Positions 35,566 to 44,396 of a DNA stretch of 64,000 bases are shown here, one piece after another. The stretch is from Paenibacillus_E sp052115445 (GTDB lineage: Bacteria > Bacillota > Bacilli > Paenibacillales > NBRC-103111). Made by a program: the position numbers and the translations under genes. The DNA lies in NCBI RefSeq assembly GCF_052115445.1, contig NZ_JBFRGR010000008.1:204022-268021 (forward strand). The letters run 5' to 3'. The notes beneath the pieces are model-generated. The model saw nothing but the letters and a program-made list of their open reading frames with translations. It did not search any database and was not told the DNA's origin. The stretch's first letter is position 1. Each line of letters opens with the position of its first letter.

Positions 35566-35974
35566 GATGCATACAACTCCATTCTTTGAGGCTAGTTGTC
35601 ATTTGTCAGTGTGGTTACCTCTTCATTCCGAGGTTGACAACTTTGCTAATCTCTATGATGCCATACTTTTCACAAAAACTTAAGGGGCTCTGGACAGGAA
35701 AGATGATTTCAGGGATATTTTCCTGCTTGTCTGAATACAAATACGTATAAGCGTGAGTTCAAAAAGTACGATTTTCAGCACCGAGAAGGTTGCAAGAAGC
35801 TAGGAAATGAGGAGCGGAGCGTAGTGGAAACTACGTGAGCACCGGAAGTTCCGGCTGAATGCAAGATTCGATGTCGAATACACTTCCTGGTATACTTCGT
35901 GATCAAAATCGGGCTTTTTGAACAACTTCTAAGTGTGAGACAAGATCAAGTGGATGTGGGAGGGAGAAGGGCGG
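35566..35974. other. Gene-free interval between rqcH and the P-ATPase
   Basis: About 410 bases of the divergent interval contain the copy B repeat described separately and the start regions of both genes. I could not assign confident promoters for either gene. Confidence 0.6.
35757..35923 (+). repeat. Hairpin-rich interspersed element, copy B, with terminal inverted repeats
   Basis: The 167-bp element is bounded by GTTCAAAAAGTACGATTTT (35757-35775) and its inverted partner AAAATCGGGCTTTTTGAAC (35905-35923), equal at 17 of 19 positions. Inside are three consecutive stems: CGTAGT/ACTACG (35820-35835), CCGGAA/TTCCGG (35842-35854) and ATTCGA/TCGAAT (35866-35879), and an enclosing TTCAGC/GCTGAA pair. 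No target duplication and no reading frame are seen. It resembles a MITE or a structured RNA element. Confidence 0.8.
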
Positions 35975-38788
35975 ATGAGTCAGAATAAGTGGTACCAGTT
36001 GAACTCGGAGGATGTCTTGCAGTTACAGCAGGTGAATATGCAGCAAGGATTGCCCTGGGAGGAAGCTTGGAAACGGCAGGCTGAGGTAGGGCGAAACGAG
36101 CTCTCAGAGGGGCAACGTGTATCGCCAATCACGTTGCTCTTAAATCAATTTAAAGATTTCATGGTGCTGGTGCTATTGGGGGCGACTCTGATATCCGGCT
36201 TGCTAGGTGAATATTTAGATGCGATTACCATCGTCATCATTATCGTGATGAATGGGATTTTGGGCTTTACACAGGAGTTTCGAGCGGAACGCTCACTACG
36301 TGCACTGAAAGAGCTGTCTGCACCGAATGCCAATGTGTGGAGAGAAGGAGCCGTTCATCAAATTCCGGCTCGTGATCTGGTGCCAGGTGATATTGTGTTC
36401 CTGGAGAGCGGAGATCGAGTCCCAGCGGATGTTCGGTTTCTGGAGACGAATGGCGTCTATATCGAAGAGTCCGCATTAACCGGGGAGTCCATTGCCGTCA
36501 GCAAAACGATTGCTCCTATTCCTCACGACGAAGTGCCGCTTGGTGATCAGCGCAACCTCGGCTTCATGGGGACGATGGTTTCTCGTGGTACGGCGAAAGC
36601 AGTTGTCGTTCGAATCGGGATGGGCACGGAAATGGGCAAAATCGCTGACCTGATTCAAAATACGGAATCTATGGAAACACCGCTTCAGCACCGATTGGAG
36701 CAGCTAGGTAAAATCTTAATTATCGTCGCTATCGCGTTGACGATTCTTGTTGTTGTTGCCGGTATTATGCATGGACAACCACCATATGCGATGTTCTTGG
36801 CAGGTGTCAGCTTAGCAGTTGCTGCTATCCCAGAAGGGCTTCCAGCGATTGTTACTATCGCACTAGCGCTCGGCGTTCAGCGAATGATTAAGCGGAAAGC
36901 GATCGTCCGCAAGCTGCCTTCGGTGGAGACGTTAGGTTGTGCCTCCGTTATTTGTTCAGATAAAACGGGGACGCTCACGCAGAACAAGATGACAGTGACC
37001 CATTTGTGGGTCGGCGGTGATGTGTTTGAGGTAACAGGAGATGGTTATGCGCCGGTCGGTCATATTCTAATGAGTGGTCAACATACGGACGCACACAAAC
37101 ATCCAACTCTATCGAAGCTTCTCCACGTGTCAGCCCTTTGTAATAACGCAACGTTAGTTGAAGAAAAACAAGAAACGAAGCGAAAGAAAGGGAAAGAGGG
37201 CGCTGGGGGACCATCTTCAATTTGGAATATTAAAGGGGATCCAACAGAAGGAGCCTTAGTTGTTCTAAGTGCCAAGAGCGGGATTACGCAAGTTTCGCTG
37301 AGTGAAAAATATAAACGGATCGCCGAGTTCCCTTTCGATTCGGAACGCAAACGGATGTCCGTGCTGGTGTCTTCTGAGAACGGCCGTATGGCTTGCACCA
37401 AAGGGGCGCCGGATGTGTTGTTGCAGCATTGCAGTTATATTTTGTGGGATGGCAAAGTCATTCCCTTCACGTCAACACTGAAACAAAAGGTCATCTCAGC
37501 GAATGAAGGCATGGCCAAATCAGCGCTAAGGGTGTTGGGTATTGCCTATAAGGAACTTAAAGCGAGTGATCGATATGATGATCATGAGGATGTTGAGAAT
37601 GGCTTAGTCTTCGTAGGGTTAACCGGTATGATCGATCCACCGCGCAAAGAAGTGCGTGAAGCGATCTCCAAATGCCGCAAGGCGGGTATCAAAACGGTTA
37701 TGATCACAGGGGATCATCAAACGACTGCGGAAGCCATTGCGAAGCAGCTCGGGATGATTCCAACCAATGGTGTCAGCATGAGCGGTCAACAAATCGGACA
37801 GCTCTCCGATGATGAGCTCGATGCCAAAGTCAATGATACCTACGTCTATGCGAGGGTGTCCCCTGAGCATAAGCTGCGGATTGTGAAATCGTTGCAGCGC
37901 AATGGACATGTAGTTGCCATGACGGGTGATGGCGTTAACGATGCACCAGCGATTAAGGCAGCTGATATTGGTATTGCCATGGGGATTACGGGAACCGATG
38001 TATCTAAAGAGGCATCCTCCTTAATTCTTAGCGATGATAATTTCTCGACGATCGTTGCAGCGATTGAAGAGGGGCGCAGCATCTATGAAAATATCCGCAA
38101 GTTCATTCGCTATTTGCTCGCTTCTAACGTTGGCGAGATTATGACGATGTTCATCGCCATGATGGCGGGGCTTCCGCTTCCGCTTGTGCCTATTCAAATT
38201 CTATGGGTGAATTTAGTGACAGATGGTCTGCCAGCGATGGCACTAGGTGTGGATCAGGCAGAGAAAGACCTCATGCAGCATAAGCCGCGCTCGGCGAAGG
38301 AAAGTATTTTTGCAAGACGCTTAGGCTGGAAAATTATTTCCCGTGGTATCCTTATCGGGGTATGCACCTTGGGGGCCTTCTGGCTCATCTTACGCGTGAA
38401 TCCAACGGATGCAGAGACCTTGTTGAAAGCGCAAAGTGTCGCGTTTGCGACTTTGGTTATGGCGCAGCTCATCCACGTGTTTGATTGTCGCAGTTCACGT
38501 TCCATTTTCCACCGGAATCCTTTGCAAAATAAGTACCTCGTTCTGGCTGTGTTATCATCGCTCATTCTTATGCTTGGCGTTATGTACATCGAAGCTCTCC
38601 AACCGATCTTCAAAACCGTTCCGCTTGGCTGGAAAGATTGGATTCTCGTTCTGATTGCAGCTGGCATTCCAACTTTCTTTATGGGGCTAGGCAGCGTGTT
38701 GTCGCCAAAACGCAACAAAGGTTCCAGAGGTTCGAGAGGTTCAAGCGCCTCTGTGTATTCGAAATCGTCTAAACCGAGTTTCCGATAA
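35975..38788 (+). CDS. P-type Ca2+-transporting ATPase (YloB/SERCA-like)
   Basis: The 937-residue type IIA pump has TGES in the actuator domain, the TM4 motif PEGLPAIVTIALALGV, the phosphorylation site SDKTGTLTQNKMTV, and GDGVNDAPAIKAADIG. It should use ATP to export Ca2+ across the cell membrane. The N-terminal cytoplasmic region and ten membrane segments fit the family (B. subtilis YloB has 890 residues). The end is a Ser/Arg/Gly-rich tail of about 25 residues that is unusual for the family. The ATG at 35975 has GGGAGGGAGAAGGGCGG upstream. An 8-bp minisatellite starts a few bases after the stop codon. Confidence 0.93.
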   Translation: MSQNKWYQLNSEDVLQLQQVNMQQGLPWEEAWKRQAEVGRNELSEGQRVSPITLLLNQFKDFMVLVLLGATLISGLLGEYLDAITIVIIIVMNGILGFTQEFRAERSLRALKELSAPNANVWREGAVHQIPARDLVPGDIVFLESGDRVPADVRFLETNGVYIEESALTGESIAVSKTIAPIPHDEVPLGDQRNLGFMGTMVSRGTAKAVVVRIGMGTEMGKIADLIQNTESMETPLQHRLEQLGKILIIVAIALTILVVVAGIMHGQPPYAMFLAGVSLAVAAIPEGLPAIVTIALALGVQRMIKRKAIVRKLPSVETLGCASVICSDKTGTLTQNKMTVTHLWVGGDVFEVTGDGYAPVGHILMSGQHTDAHKHPTLSKLLHVSALCNNATLVEEKQETKRKKGKEGAGGPSSIWNIKGDPTEGALVVLSAKSGITQVSLSEKYKRIAEFPFDSERKRMSVLVSSENGRMACTKGAPDVLLQHCSYILWDGKVIPFTSTLKQKVISANEGMAKSALRVLGIAYKELKASDRYDDHEDVENGLVFVGLTGMIDPPRKEVREAISKCRKAGIKTVMITGDHQTTAEAIAKQLGMIPTNGVSMSGQQIGQLSDDELDAKVNDTYVYARVSPEHKLRIVKSLQRNGHVVAMTGDGVNDAPAIKAADIGIAMGITGTDVSKEASSLILSDDNFSTIVAAIEEGRSIYENIRKFIRYLLASNVGEIMTMFIAMMAGLPLPLVPIQILWVNLVTDGLPAMALGVDQAEKDLMQHKPRSAKESIFARRLGWKIISRGILIGVCTLGAFWLILRVNPTDAETLLKAQSVAFATLVMAQLIHVFDCRSSRSIFHRNPLQNKYLVLAVLSSLILMLGVMYIEALQPIFKTVPLGWKDWILVLIAAGIPTFFMGLGSVLSPKRNKGSRGSRGSSASVYSKSSKPSFR

Positions 38789-38797
38789 GGGACATGG

Positions 38798-38866
38798 CAG
38801 GATGGAAAGATGGAAAGATGGAAAGATGGAAAGATGGAAAGATGGAAAGATGGAAAGATGGAAAGA
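38798..38866 (+). repeat. 8-bp minisatellite, unit ATGGAAAG
   Basis: About eight and a half copies of an 8-base unit stand between the P-ATPase stop codon and its terminator. All frames are open through it because of the composition, so I do not treat it as coding. Confidence 0.85.
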
Positions 38867-38888
38867 GCTGCCGTGAGGCAGCTTTTTC
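38866..38888 (+). terminator. Terminator after the P-ATPase gene
   Basis: AGCTGCC, a GTGA loop and GGCAGCT followed by a T-run. The minisatellite pushes it about 80 bases from the stop codon. Confidence 0.88.
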
Positions 38889-39449
38889 CTGTTTATGGCC
38901 CAACTTCACCTCGACACTGCACTGCCCGCCCCGCCATACTCCCGCTCTGCCTACGAGTAGATGGATTTTATACAGTTAATTTACTGGAATTTCCCTTAAA
39001 TCTCCGAATAAATGGATTTTCTCCAGTTATTTTCGGGGGTTTCTTTGGATTTGAATAGAATGGAAGGGATTAACTACATATTTTCCATTTAAACTCAAAT
39101 TTAGATCATATTCACTTGATATAGATGTAGGTTTTCCAGTAATTTATTCAGCACCTCCAACTCACACTATTCATCTAACGCAACTTACCAACTCACACTA
39201 TTCATCTAACGCAACTTACCAACTCATATTATTCACCTACCGCAGCTCATCCCACCAACACACGCTTACTCACTTACCCTATCTCATCTCCCTAGCAAAC
39301 TCCTACCAACTGCACAAAATCCAAAAGTCACTGTCAGGTTTACAACTATGGCGATTTAGCGACTATGACGTGCTGCGAGGGCGCAGGGCTATGCATACTG
39401 ACGATTTTACGCTATGATAATGGCTAAACCGCACATAGGGGTGCTTGAC
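38889..39449. other. Gene-free repeat-rich interval before dapF
   Basis: About 560 bases hold no convincing gene. A ~50-base motif occurs twice in diverged form (38958-38996 and 39009-39043; shared ATGGATTTT-TCCAGTTA-TTT), and a 31-base unit occurs three times (39157-39249). A promoter for dapF was not identified. Confidence 0.65.
39157..39249. repeat. 31-bp tandem repeat, three copies
   Basis: Units start at 39157, 39188 and 39219, each beginning CCAACTCA. The first two are identical; the third has several substitutions. No spacers separate them, so it is not a CRISPR array. Confidence 0.85.
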
Positions 39450-40280
39450 ATGAATTTTACGAAAATGCACGGTCTTGGCAATGATTTTATTGTCGTATCC
39501 GGAGAGAAAGAGCTGCCTGCCGGGGCGGACCAGTTGGCCATTCAGTTGTGTAATCGATTTTTTAGCATCGGTGCTGACGGTGTTGTCTTTATTCTTCCTT
39601 CAGAGAAAGCTGATTTTCAAATGCGCATTATCAACTCGGATGGATCTGAGGCCGAGCAATGCGGCAACGCGATCCGCTGTGTTTCCAAATATGTTTATGA
39701 CCATAAGTTGATTGATGCTACTGAAATTACCATCGAAACCATTGGTGCTGGTGTACAGAAGGTTCAAGTACATGTGCAAGATGGCCGAGTTGTGACTGCT
39801 CGTGTGGACATGGGAGAGCCCATTTTACAAGGACTTCAGGTACCAACGACAGTTGATGCCGACGAGGTGATCGATTATCCAATCGAGGTAGATGGCACAT
39901 CGTTTCGTTTCACAGCGGTATCCATGGGGAATCCGCATTGTGTCATTTATGTAGAGGATGCTGTGAATTTTGACCTGGCAACATGGGGGCCTAAGCTTGA
40001 GGCGCATCCTATGTTTCCGCGTAAAATAAATGTCGAATTCGCAACCGTTCGAGATCGCGCTTATACGGATATGCGTGTTTGGGAGCGTGGCGCTGGGCCA
40101 ACGCTTGCTTGCGGAACAGGCGCGTGTGCTACGCTGGTATCTTCCGTGCTGAATGGTCTATCTGATCGTGAAGCGACCGTTTCACTCAAAGGTGGAGATT
40201 TGTTCATCGAGTGGCTGGAAGAAGACAATCACGTCTATATGACGGGGCCTGCGGAAGAAGTGTTTACAGGCAAACTATAG
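39450..40280 (+). CDS. dapF: Diaminopimelate epimerase
   Basis: The 276-residue PLP-independent epimerase converts LL- to meso-diaminopimelate for lysine and peptidoglycan synthesis. Both catalytic cysteines are present: Cys71 in EAEQCGNAIRC and Cys221 in LACGTGACA. The ATG at 39450 (MNFTKMHGLGND) has AGGGGTG six bases upstream; codons upstream to 39414 do not belong to the family. The methyltransferase/reductase gene begins 16 bases later, so they are likely co-transcribed. This gene pair is absent from the corresponding B. subtilis region. Confidence 0.97.
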   Translation: MNFTKMHGLGNDFIVVSGEKELPAGADQLAIQLCNRFFSIGADGVVFILPSEKADFQMRIINSDGSEAEQCGNAIRCVSKYVYDHKLIDATEITIETIGAGVQKVQVHVQDGRVVTARVDMGEPILQGLQVPTTVDADEVIDYPIEVDGTSFRFTAVSMGNPHCVIYVEDAVNFDLATWGPKLEAHPMFPRKINVEFATVRDRAYTDMRVWERGAGPTLACGTGACATLVSSVLNGLSDREATVSLKGGDLFIEWLEEDNHVYMTGPAEEVFTGKL

Positions 40281-40296
40281 ATAGGGGAAATGATGC

Positions 40297-42171
40297 ATGA
40301 AATTGGATCTTCGTGCAGCGCTGCAACAGGAGATTTTGACCGGTGACGGCGCTATGGGGACATACTTATATCAGATGGGATTTCCCGTCGGCATTTCATA
40401 TGAAGAATTGAATTTGCTTAGACCAGAAACGGTCGCTGACGTGCACCGCCGTTATTTCGAGGCAGGTGCTCGTCTTATTGAAACGAATACGTTTTCGGCG
40501 AATCGGNAGAAGCTTTCGAAGTACGGGCTGGAAGGCGACGTTGAAGCCATTAACCGTGCGGGTGTTGAGCTAGCCAGGAACGCTGTTGGCGACGATGCTT
40601 ATGTCGTTGGAGCTATCGGATCCATTCGCGCAGGCAAGCGAAAGAATGTGAGAACCTCTGAGGTCGAGCAATCCTTACAGGAACAGATAGGAATTCTGCT
40701 TGACTCACCAGTGGACGGGCTGTTATTAGAGACCTTCTACGATTTGGAAGAGCTGCAGCTTGCTTTACGAATTATTCGCAGCATGAGTGGGCTTCCTGTG
40801 ATCTGCCAGTTTGCCAATGAGGGCACGGGCAGCACGCAGGACGGTGTTCCGCTGCAAGAAGCTTTCCTGCGGCTACGTGATGAAGGCGCTGATGTGATCG
40901 GCTTCAACTGCCGAGTCGGCCCGAACGGGATCCTGCGTTCGATGGAGAAAATCTCGCCGATTCCTGGTGTTCCATTCTCGGCGTTTCCGAACGCAGGTTT
41001 GCCCGACTACGTAGACGGGCATTATACGTATGCGGCGACGCCGAAGTATTTCGCCGAAAGCGCGCTGCGCTTCGCCGATCTTGGCGCGCGCATCATCGGC
41101 GGCTGCTGCGGCACGACGCCGGAGCACATCGCCGCTGTGGCGAAGGCGCTGCAGGGCTACGTGCCGGCTGCACCAGGCACTGCTCCTGCGGGAGCCGCTG
41201 CGATCGTGCTTGAGCCGGCACCGGCGAAGCCTGCGCCGCCGGCGGGCATACCTTCGCTGCTGGACATCGTGAAGCAGCGCAAAACCGTCATTGTCGAGCT
41301 GGATCCTCCGAAGGATCTCGACATCGAGAAGTTCATGCAGGGGTCGAAAGCCCTGCAGGAGGCACATGTCGACGCCATTACGATGGCCGACAATTCCCTT
41401 GCCGTGACGCGCATGAGCAACCTGGCCCTCGGCTACCTCGTGCAGGAGCGTTTGGGCGCGCGTCCGCTCATCCACATCGCGTGTCGTGACCGCAACATGA
41501 TTGGGACGCAGTCCCATCTCATGGGCTTGCACGCGCTTGGGATAGACCACGTGCTGGCCGTGACCGGCGATCCCGCCAAGTTTGGCGATCTCCCGGGGTC
41601 CAGCTCTGTGTACGACCTTACCTCATTCGAAATTATTCGGATGATCAAACAGCTCAACGAAGGCATCGCCTTCTCCGGTAAACCTTTGAAGCAGAAGGCT
41701 AACTTCGTTGTTGGTGCAGCATTCAATCCGAATGTGAAGCATTTAGATAAAGCCGTTCAGCGCTTGGAGCGCAAGATCGAGGCAGGCGCAGATTATATCA
41801 TGACGCAGCCTGTGTACGATGCGAAGCTTATTGAAGACATTTATGAAGCGACTAAGCATTTGCAAATTCCTATTTTCATCGGGATCGCCCCGCTGGCTAG
41901 TGGCGGCAATGCCGAATACCTGCACAATGAGGTTCCAGGTATTCGTCTATCGGATGAAGTTAGAGCCCGGATGGATGGCTTGAAAGGTCCAGAAGGTCGC
42001 GCCATGGGTGTGGAAATTGCCAAAGAATTGCTGGATACCGCGATGCAATACTTTAATGGTATTTATCTGATGACCCCATTTCTGGCGTATGAAATGTGCG
42101 TAGATCTGACGAACTATGTGTGGGAAAAGTCGAAAAGGCATGATTTCCACTTGTACCCACTTTCAAAATGA
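40297..42171 (+). CDS. yitJ: Bifunctional homocysteine S-methyltransferase / methylenetetrahydrofolate reductase (YitJ-like)
   Basis: The 624-residue fusion has an N-terminal homocysteine methyltransferase domain (about 1-290) with GDGAMGTYL, the zinc ligands GFNCRVGP and GGCCGTTPEH, and a C-terminal methylenetetrahydrofolate reductase domain (about 325-620) with HIACRDRN and MTQPVYD. A ~35-residue Ala/Pro-rich linker joins them. Both reactions lie in methionine and one-carbon metabolism. B. subtilis YitJ has the same arrangement. No SAM riboswitch is seen because the gene directly follows dapF. AGGGGA precedes the ATG. N at 40507 hides one residue. The linker region has notably high GC. Confidence 0.92.
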   Translation: MKLDLRAALQQEILTGDGAMGTYLYQMGFPVGISYEELNLLRPETVADVHRRYFEAGARLIETNTFSANRXKLSKYGLEGDVEAINRAGVELARNAVGDDAYVVGAIGSIRAGKRKNVRTSEVEQSLQEQIGILLDSPVDGLLLETFYDLEELQLALRIIRSMSGLPVICQFANEGTGSTQDGVPLQEAFLRLRDEGADVIGFNCRVGPNGILRSMEKISPIPGVPFSAFPNAGLPDYVDGHYTYAATPKYFAESALRFADLGARIIGGCCGTTPEHIAAVAKALQGYVPAAPGTAPAGAAAIVLEPAPAKPAPPAGIPSLLDIVKQRKTVIVELDPPKDLDIEKFMQGSKALQEAHVDAITMADNSLAVTRMSNLALGYLVQERLGARPLIHIACRDRNMIGTQSHLMGLHALGIDHVLAVTGDPAKFGDLPGSSSVYDLTSFEIIRMIKQLNEGIAFSGKPLKQKANFVVGAAFNPNVKHLDKAVQRLERKIEAGADYIMTQPVYDAKLIEDIYEATKHLQIPIFIGIAPLASGGNAEYLHNEVPGIRLSDEVRARMDGLKGPEGRAMGVEIAKELLDTAMQYFNGIYLMTPFLAYEMCVDLTNYVWEKSKRHDFHLYPLSK

Positions 42172-42200
42172 ATTAAAATAGGGTAATGGATGTGATTAGA

Positions 42201-43085
42201 ATGATTTGCAGTATGACCGGGTTCGGACAAGCGAATCGTTCTTTTGCGGGATACAACGTGTTTATCGATGTGAAATCGGTCAATCATAGGTATAGTGAAG
42301 TGTCGATTCGGTTGCCTAAGGAATGGGCGGCTTTTGAAGACGCTTTGAAGAAAACGGTATTGCATGCTGTGAAGCGAGGACGAGTAGATGTCTTCATCAC
42401 GGCGGAACGTGAAGCAGCTTCCCCGAAGAACGTAACGGTTAATTATGCTTTGGCAGATGCTTATCTGGAAGCCGCAGAACAGTTGAAGCAGCGGTATGGG
42501 ATCACGGGTCAGGTAGATCTCAACGATTTATTGAAACTTCCTGAGCTGATTCAGATGAAAGACGTACGTCAAGAGCCTGATGACGAGATTGAACAGGAGC
42601 TATGCGCCTGCTTACAGGAGGCTGTCGTTCAGCTATCCGCGATGAGACACCGCGAAGGTGAATTCTTAGAGCAGGATATCCGCGAACGGCTAGCCGAGAT
42701 GAAGCGAATTCATATCGAGTTGGAAGCACTTGCTCCTCAAGTCGTTCAGGAGTATGCGACGAAGATGACGATTCGCATTCAGTCCCTCGTTCTCGATGGG
42801 ATACCTGTGGATGAGCAGCGCCTAGCGACTGAGATTGCTCTCTTCGCAGATCGTTCTAATGTGGATGAGGAATTAACGCGTCTGAAGAGTCATTTTGGGC
42901 AATGTGAGTCATTGCTTTTAGACAAAGAGCCTGTTGGCCGAAAGCTGGACNTCTTAATTCAAGAAATGAATCGGGAAGTGAACACGATCGGATCGAAGTC
43001 GAATCATTCGGAGCCTACGGCTAGAGTGATTGCGATGAAAGCAGAGCTTGAGAAAATGCGGGAACAAATACAGAATATCGAGTGA
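42201..43085 (+). CDS. yloC: YicC/YloC family endoribonuclease
   Basis: The 294-residue protein starts MICSMTGFGQANRSF and ends with the conserved helical domain containing RLDxLIQEMNREVNTIGSK. E. coli YicC and B. subtilis YloC are reported endoribonucleases. The ATG at 42201 is preferred because GGATGTGA lies five bases upstream; an ATG at 42186 overlaps that site and lacks its own. N at 42951 is the X in this motif. Followed by remA with 34 bases between. Confidence 0.9.
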   Translation: MICSMTGFGQANRSFAGYNVFIDVKSVNHRYSEVSIRLPKEWAAFEDALKKTVLHAVKRGRVDVFITAEREAASPKNVTVNYALADAYLEAAEQLKQRYGITGQVDLNDLLKLPELIQMKDVRQEPDDEIEQELCACLQEAVVQLSAMRHREGEFLEQDIRERLAEMKRIHIELEALAPQVVQEYATKMTIRIQSLVLDGIPVDEQRLATEIALFADRSNVDEELTRLKSHFGQCESLLLDKEPVGRKLDXLIQEMNREVNTIGSKSNHSEPTARVIAMKAELEKMREQIQNIE

Positions 43086-43119
43086 AGCTTGCATGTGCTT
43101 CGCGAGGAGGAAGTCCTAG

Positions 43120-43380
43120 ATGGCTATCAAATTAATCAATATCGGGTTCGGCAACATCGTATCGGCGAACCGCATTATCTCGATCGTGAGTCCAGAATCC
43201 GCTCCGATCAAGAGAATCATTCAAGAAGCGCGTGATCGTCACATGCTGATTGACGCTACATATGGTAGAAGAACCCGTGCCGTTATTATCACGGACAGCG
43301 ATCATGTGATTTTGTCGGCAGTACAACCAGAGACGGTAGCGCATAGACTTTCGAATAAGGACGATGATCATGACGAGTAA
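43120..43380 (+). CDS. remA: Extracellular matrix regulator RemA
   Basis: The 86-residue product begins MAIKLINIGFGNIVSANRII, typical of RemA (YlzA), a DNA-binding protein that activates matrix genes and osmoprotection genes in B. subtilis. The last residues are acidic (KDDDHDE). GAGGAGG lies upstream of the ATG. Its 3' end overlaps gmk by 11 bases, indicating translational coupling. Confidence 0.96.
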   Translation: MAIKLINIGFGNIVSANRIISIVSPESAPIKRIIQEARDRHMLIDATYGRRTRAVIITDSDHVILSAVQPETVAHRLSNKDDDHDE

Positions 43381-44008
43381 TACGAACACTCTTGAGCGTG
43401 AGAGAGGTATTCTGATTGTTTTATCCGGACCGTCTGGAGTTGGCAAAGGAACGGTTTGTGCGGCGCTGCGCAAGGTTGCTCCTGATATTGTCTACTCGGT
43501 ATCAGCGACAACGCGTTCTCCTAGACAAGGTGAAGTAGACGGTGTGAATTATTTTTTCAAAACCCGCGAGCAATTTCAGCAGTTGATTGAAACCGATGAA
43601 GTGCTGGAATGGGCCGAATATGTGGGCAACTTCTATGGCACACCAAGACGTTTCGTAGAGGAGACGCTACGTTCAGGGCACGATGTGATCTTGGAAATCG
43701 AGGTGCAAGGTGCACTGCAGGTCAAGCAGAAGTTTGACGAAGGTGTATTTATTTTCTTGTTGCCGCCATCTCTAGATGAGCTTGAGAATCGTATTGTTAC
43801 ACGTGGCACGGAAACGGATGAGGTCATCCGCAGTCGCATGTCAGTGGCCATTGATGAAATTCGTTTGATGGAACACTATGATTATGCGATCGTAAATGAT
43901 CATGTAGATACCGCATGCGCGAAAATACAAGCGATACTAGCCGCTGAGCACTGCAAAAAAGATCGTATGTTTCCAAAAATCGTACAATGGATGGATGAGG
44001 TGAATTGA
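43370..44008 (+). CDS. gmk: Guanylate kinase
   Basis: The 212-residue enzyme phosphorylates GMP to GDP. The P-loop LSGPSGVGKGTVC is near the N-terminus and the GMP-binding motif SATTRSPRQGEVDGVNYFF follows. The ATG at 43370 (MTSNTNTL) has AAGGA eight bases upstream, inside remA; an ATG at 43364 is only two bases away from it. The stop codon is directly followed by the rpoZ start. Confidence 0.97.
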   Translation: MTSNTNTLERERGILIVLSGPSGVGKGTVCAALRKVAPDIVYSVSATTRSPRQGEVDGVNYFFKTREQFQQLIETDEVLEWAEYVGNFYGTPRRFVEETLRSGHDVILEIEVQGALQVKQKFDEGVFIFLLPPSLDELENRIVTRGTETDEVIRSRMSVAIDEIRLMEHYDYAIVNDHVDTACAKIQAILAAEHCKKDRMFPKIVQWMDEVN

Positions 44009-44236
44009 ATGTTATACCCTTCAATTGATAAACTGCTCGATATCGTAGACAGCAAGTACTCCCTGGTTGTTGCAGCTTCCAAAAGAGCTAGATCCCTTCG
44101 TGATGGTGCGAAATCGGATTTGAAAGGCCAGAAAGCTCACAAACATGTTGGTGTTGCCTTAGAAGAACTTTACGGTAATTACATCGGTTATGAGAAAATT
44201 AACACAAACGAGAGCGAGAAATACGCGAAGAAATAA
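44009..44236 (+). CDS. rpoZ: RNA polymerase omega subunit
   Basis: The 75-residue product is typical omega: MLYPSIDKLLDIVDSKYSLVVAASKRARSL shortened here to its N-terminal 20-30 residues, with the conserved SKYSLV and AKRAR-type segments and VALEEL. It helps assemble RNA polymerase. It starts at the base after the gmk stop codon, and its ribosome site GAGGTGA lies in the gmk 3' end. A terminator follows. Confidence 0.96.
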   Translation: MLYPSIDKLLDIVDSKYSLVVAASKRARSLRDGAKSDLKGQKAHKHVGVALEELYGNYIGYEKINTNESEKYAKK

Positions 44237-44248
44237 ACTGCCTTACCC

Positions 44249-44276
44249 AACAACCCTCGTGGTTGTTATTTTTTTC
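44249..44276 (+). terminator. Terminator after rpoZ
   Basis: AACAACC, a CTCGT loop and GGTTGTT followed by ATTTTTTT. It separates yloC-remA-gmk-rpoZ from coaBC. Confidence 0.88.
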
Positions 44277-44281
44277 TCAAA

Positions 44282-44368
44282 ATATAGACATTCTATGTTT
44301 CACATAATTAATCGGCTATATGTTTAGATAAACGCTCCCGTCTTTGAAGGAAGGAGTAGCCGTTTATT
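44282..44368. repeat. Interspersed ~88-bp repeat, copy 2 (upstream of coaBC)
   Basis: Matches 1779-1867. Its last 40 bases form a stem, with ATAAACG (44328-44334) and CGTTTAT (44361-44367) as the outer arms and CTCC/GGAG inside. It lies between the rpoZ terminator and the coaBC ribosome site. The orientation relative to the downstream gene differs from that of copy 1, so a common promoter role is unlikely. Confidence 0.6.
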
Positions 44369-44396
44369 CCATTTGGTATTTCGAAAGGGGATTTCC

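Noticed and set aside
38794..39058. Two overlapping small frames over the minisatellite
   Set aside because: They run through the terminator and non-coding spacer and have a start inside low-complexity sequence.
39157..39249. Possible CRISPR array
   Set aside because: Only three adjacent 31-bp units without spacers, and no cas genes nearby.
40873..41550. A 225-codon antisense frame in the yitJ gene
   Set aside because: High GC and Arg-rich composition; it is a shadow of the fusion enzyme.
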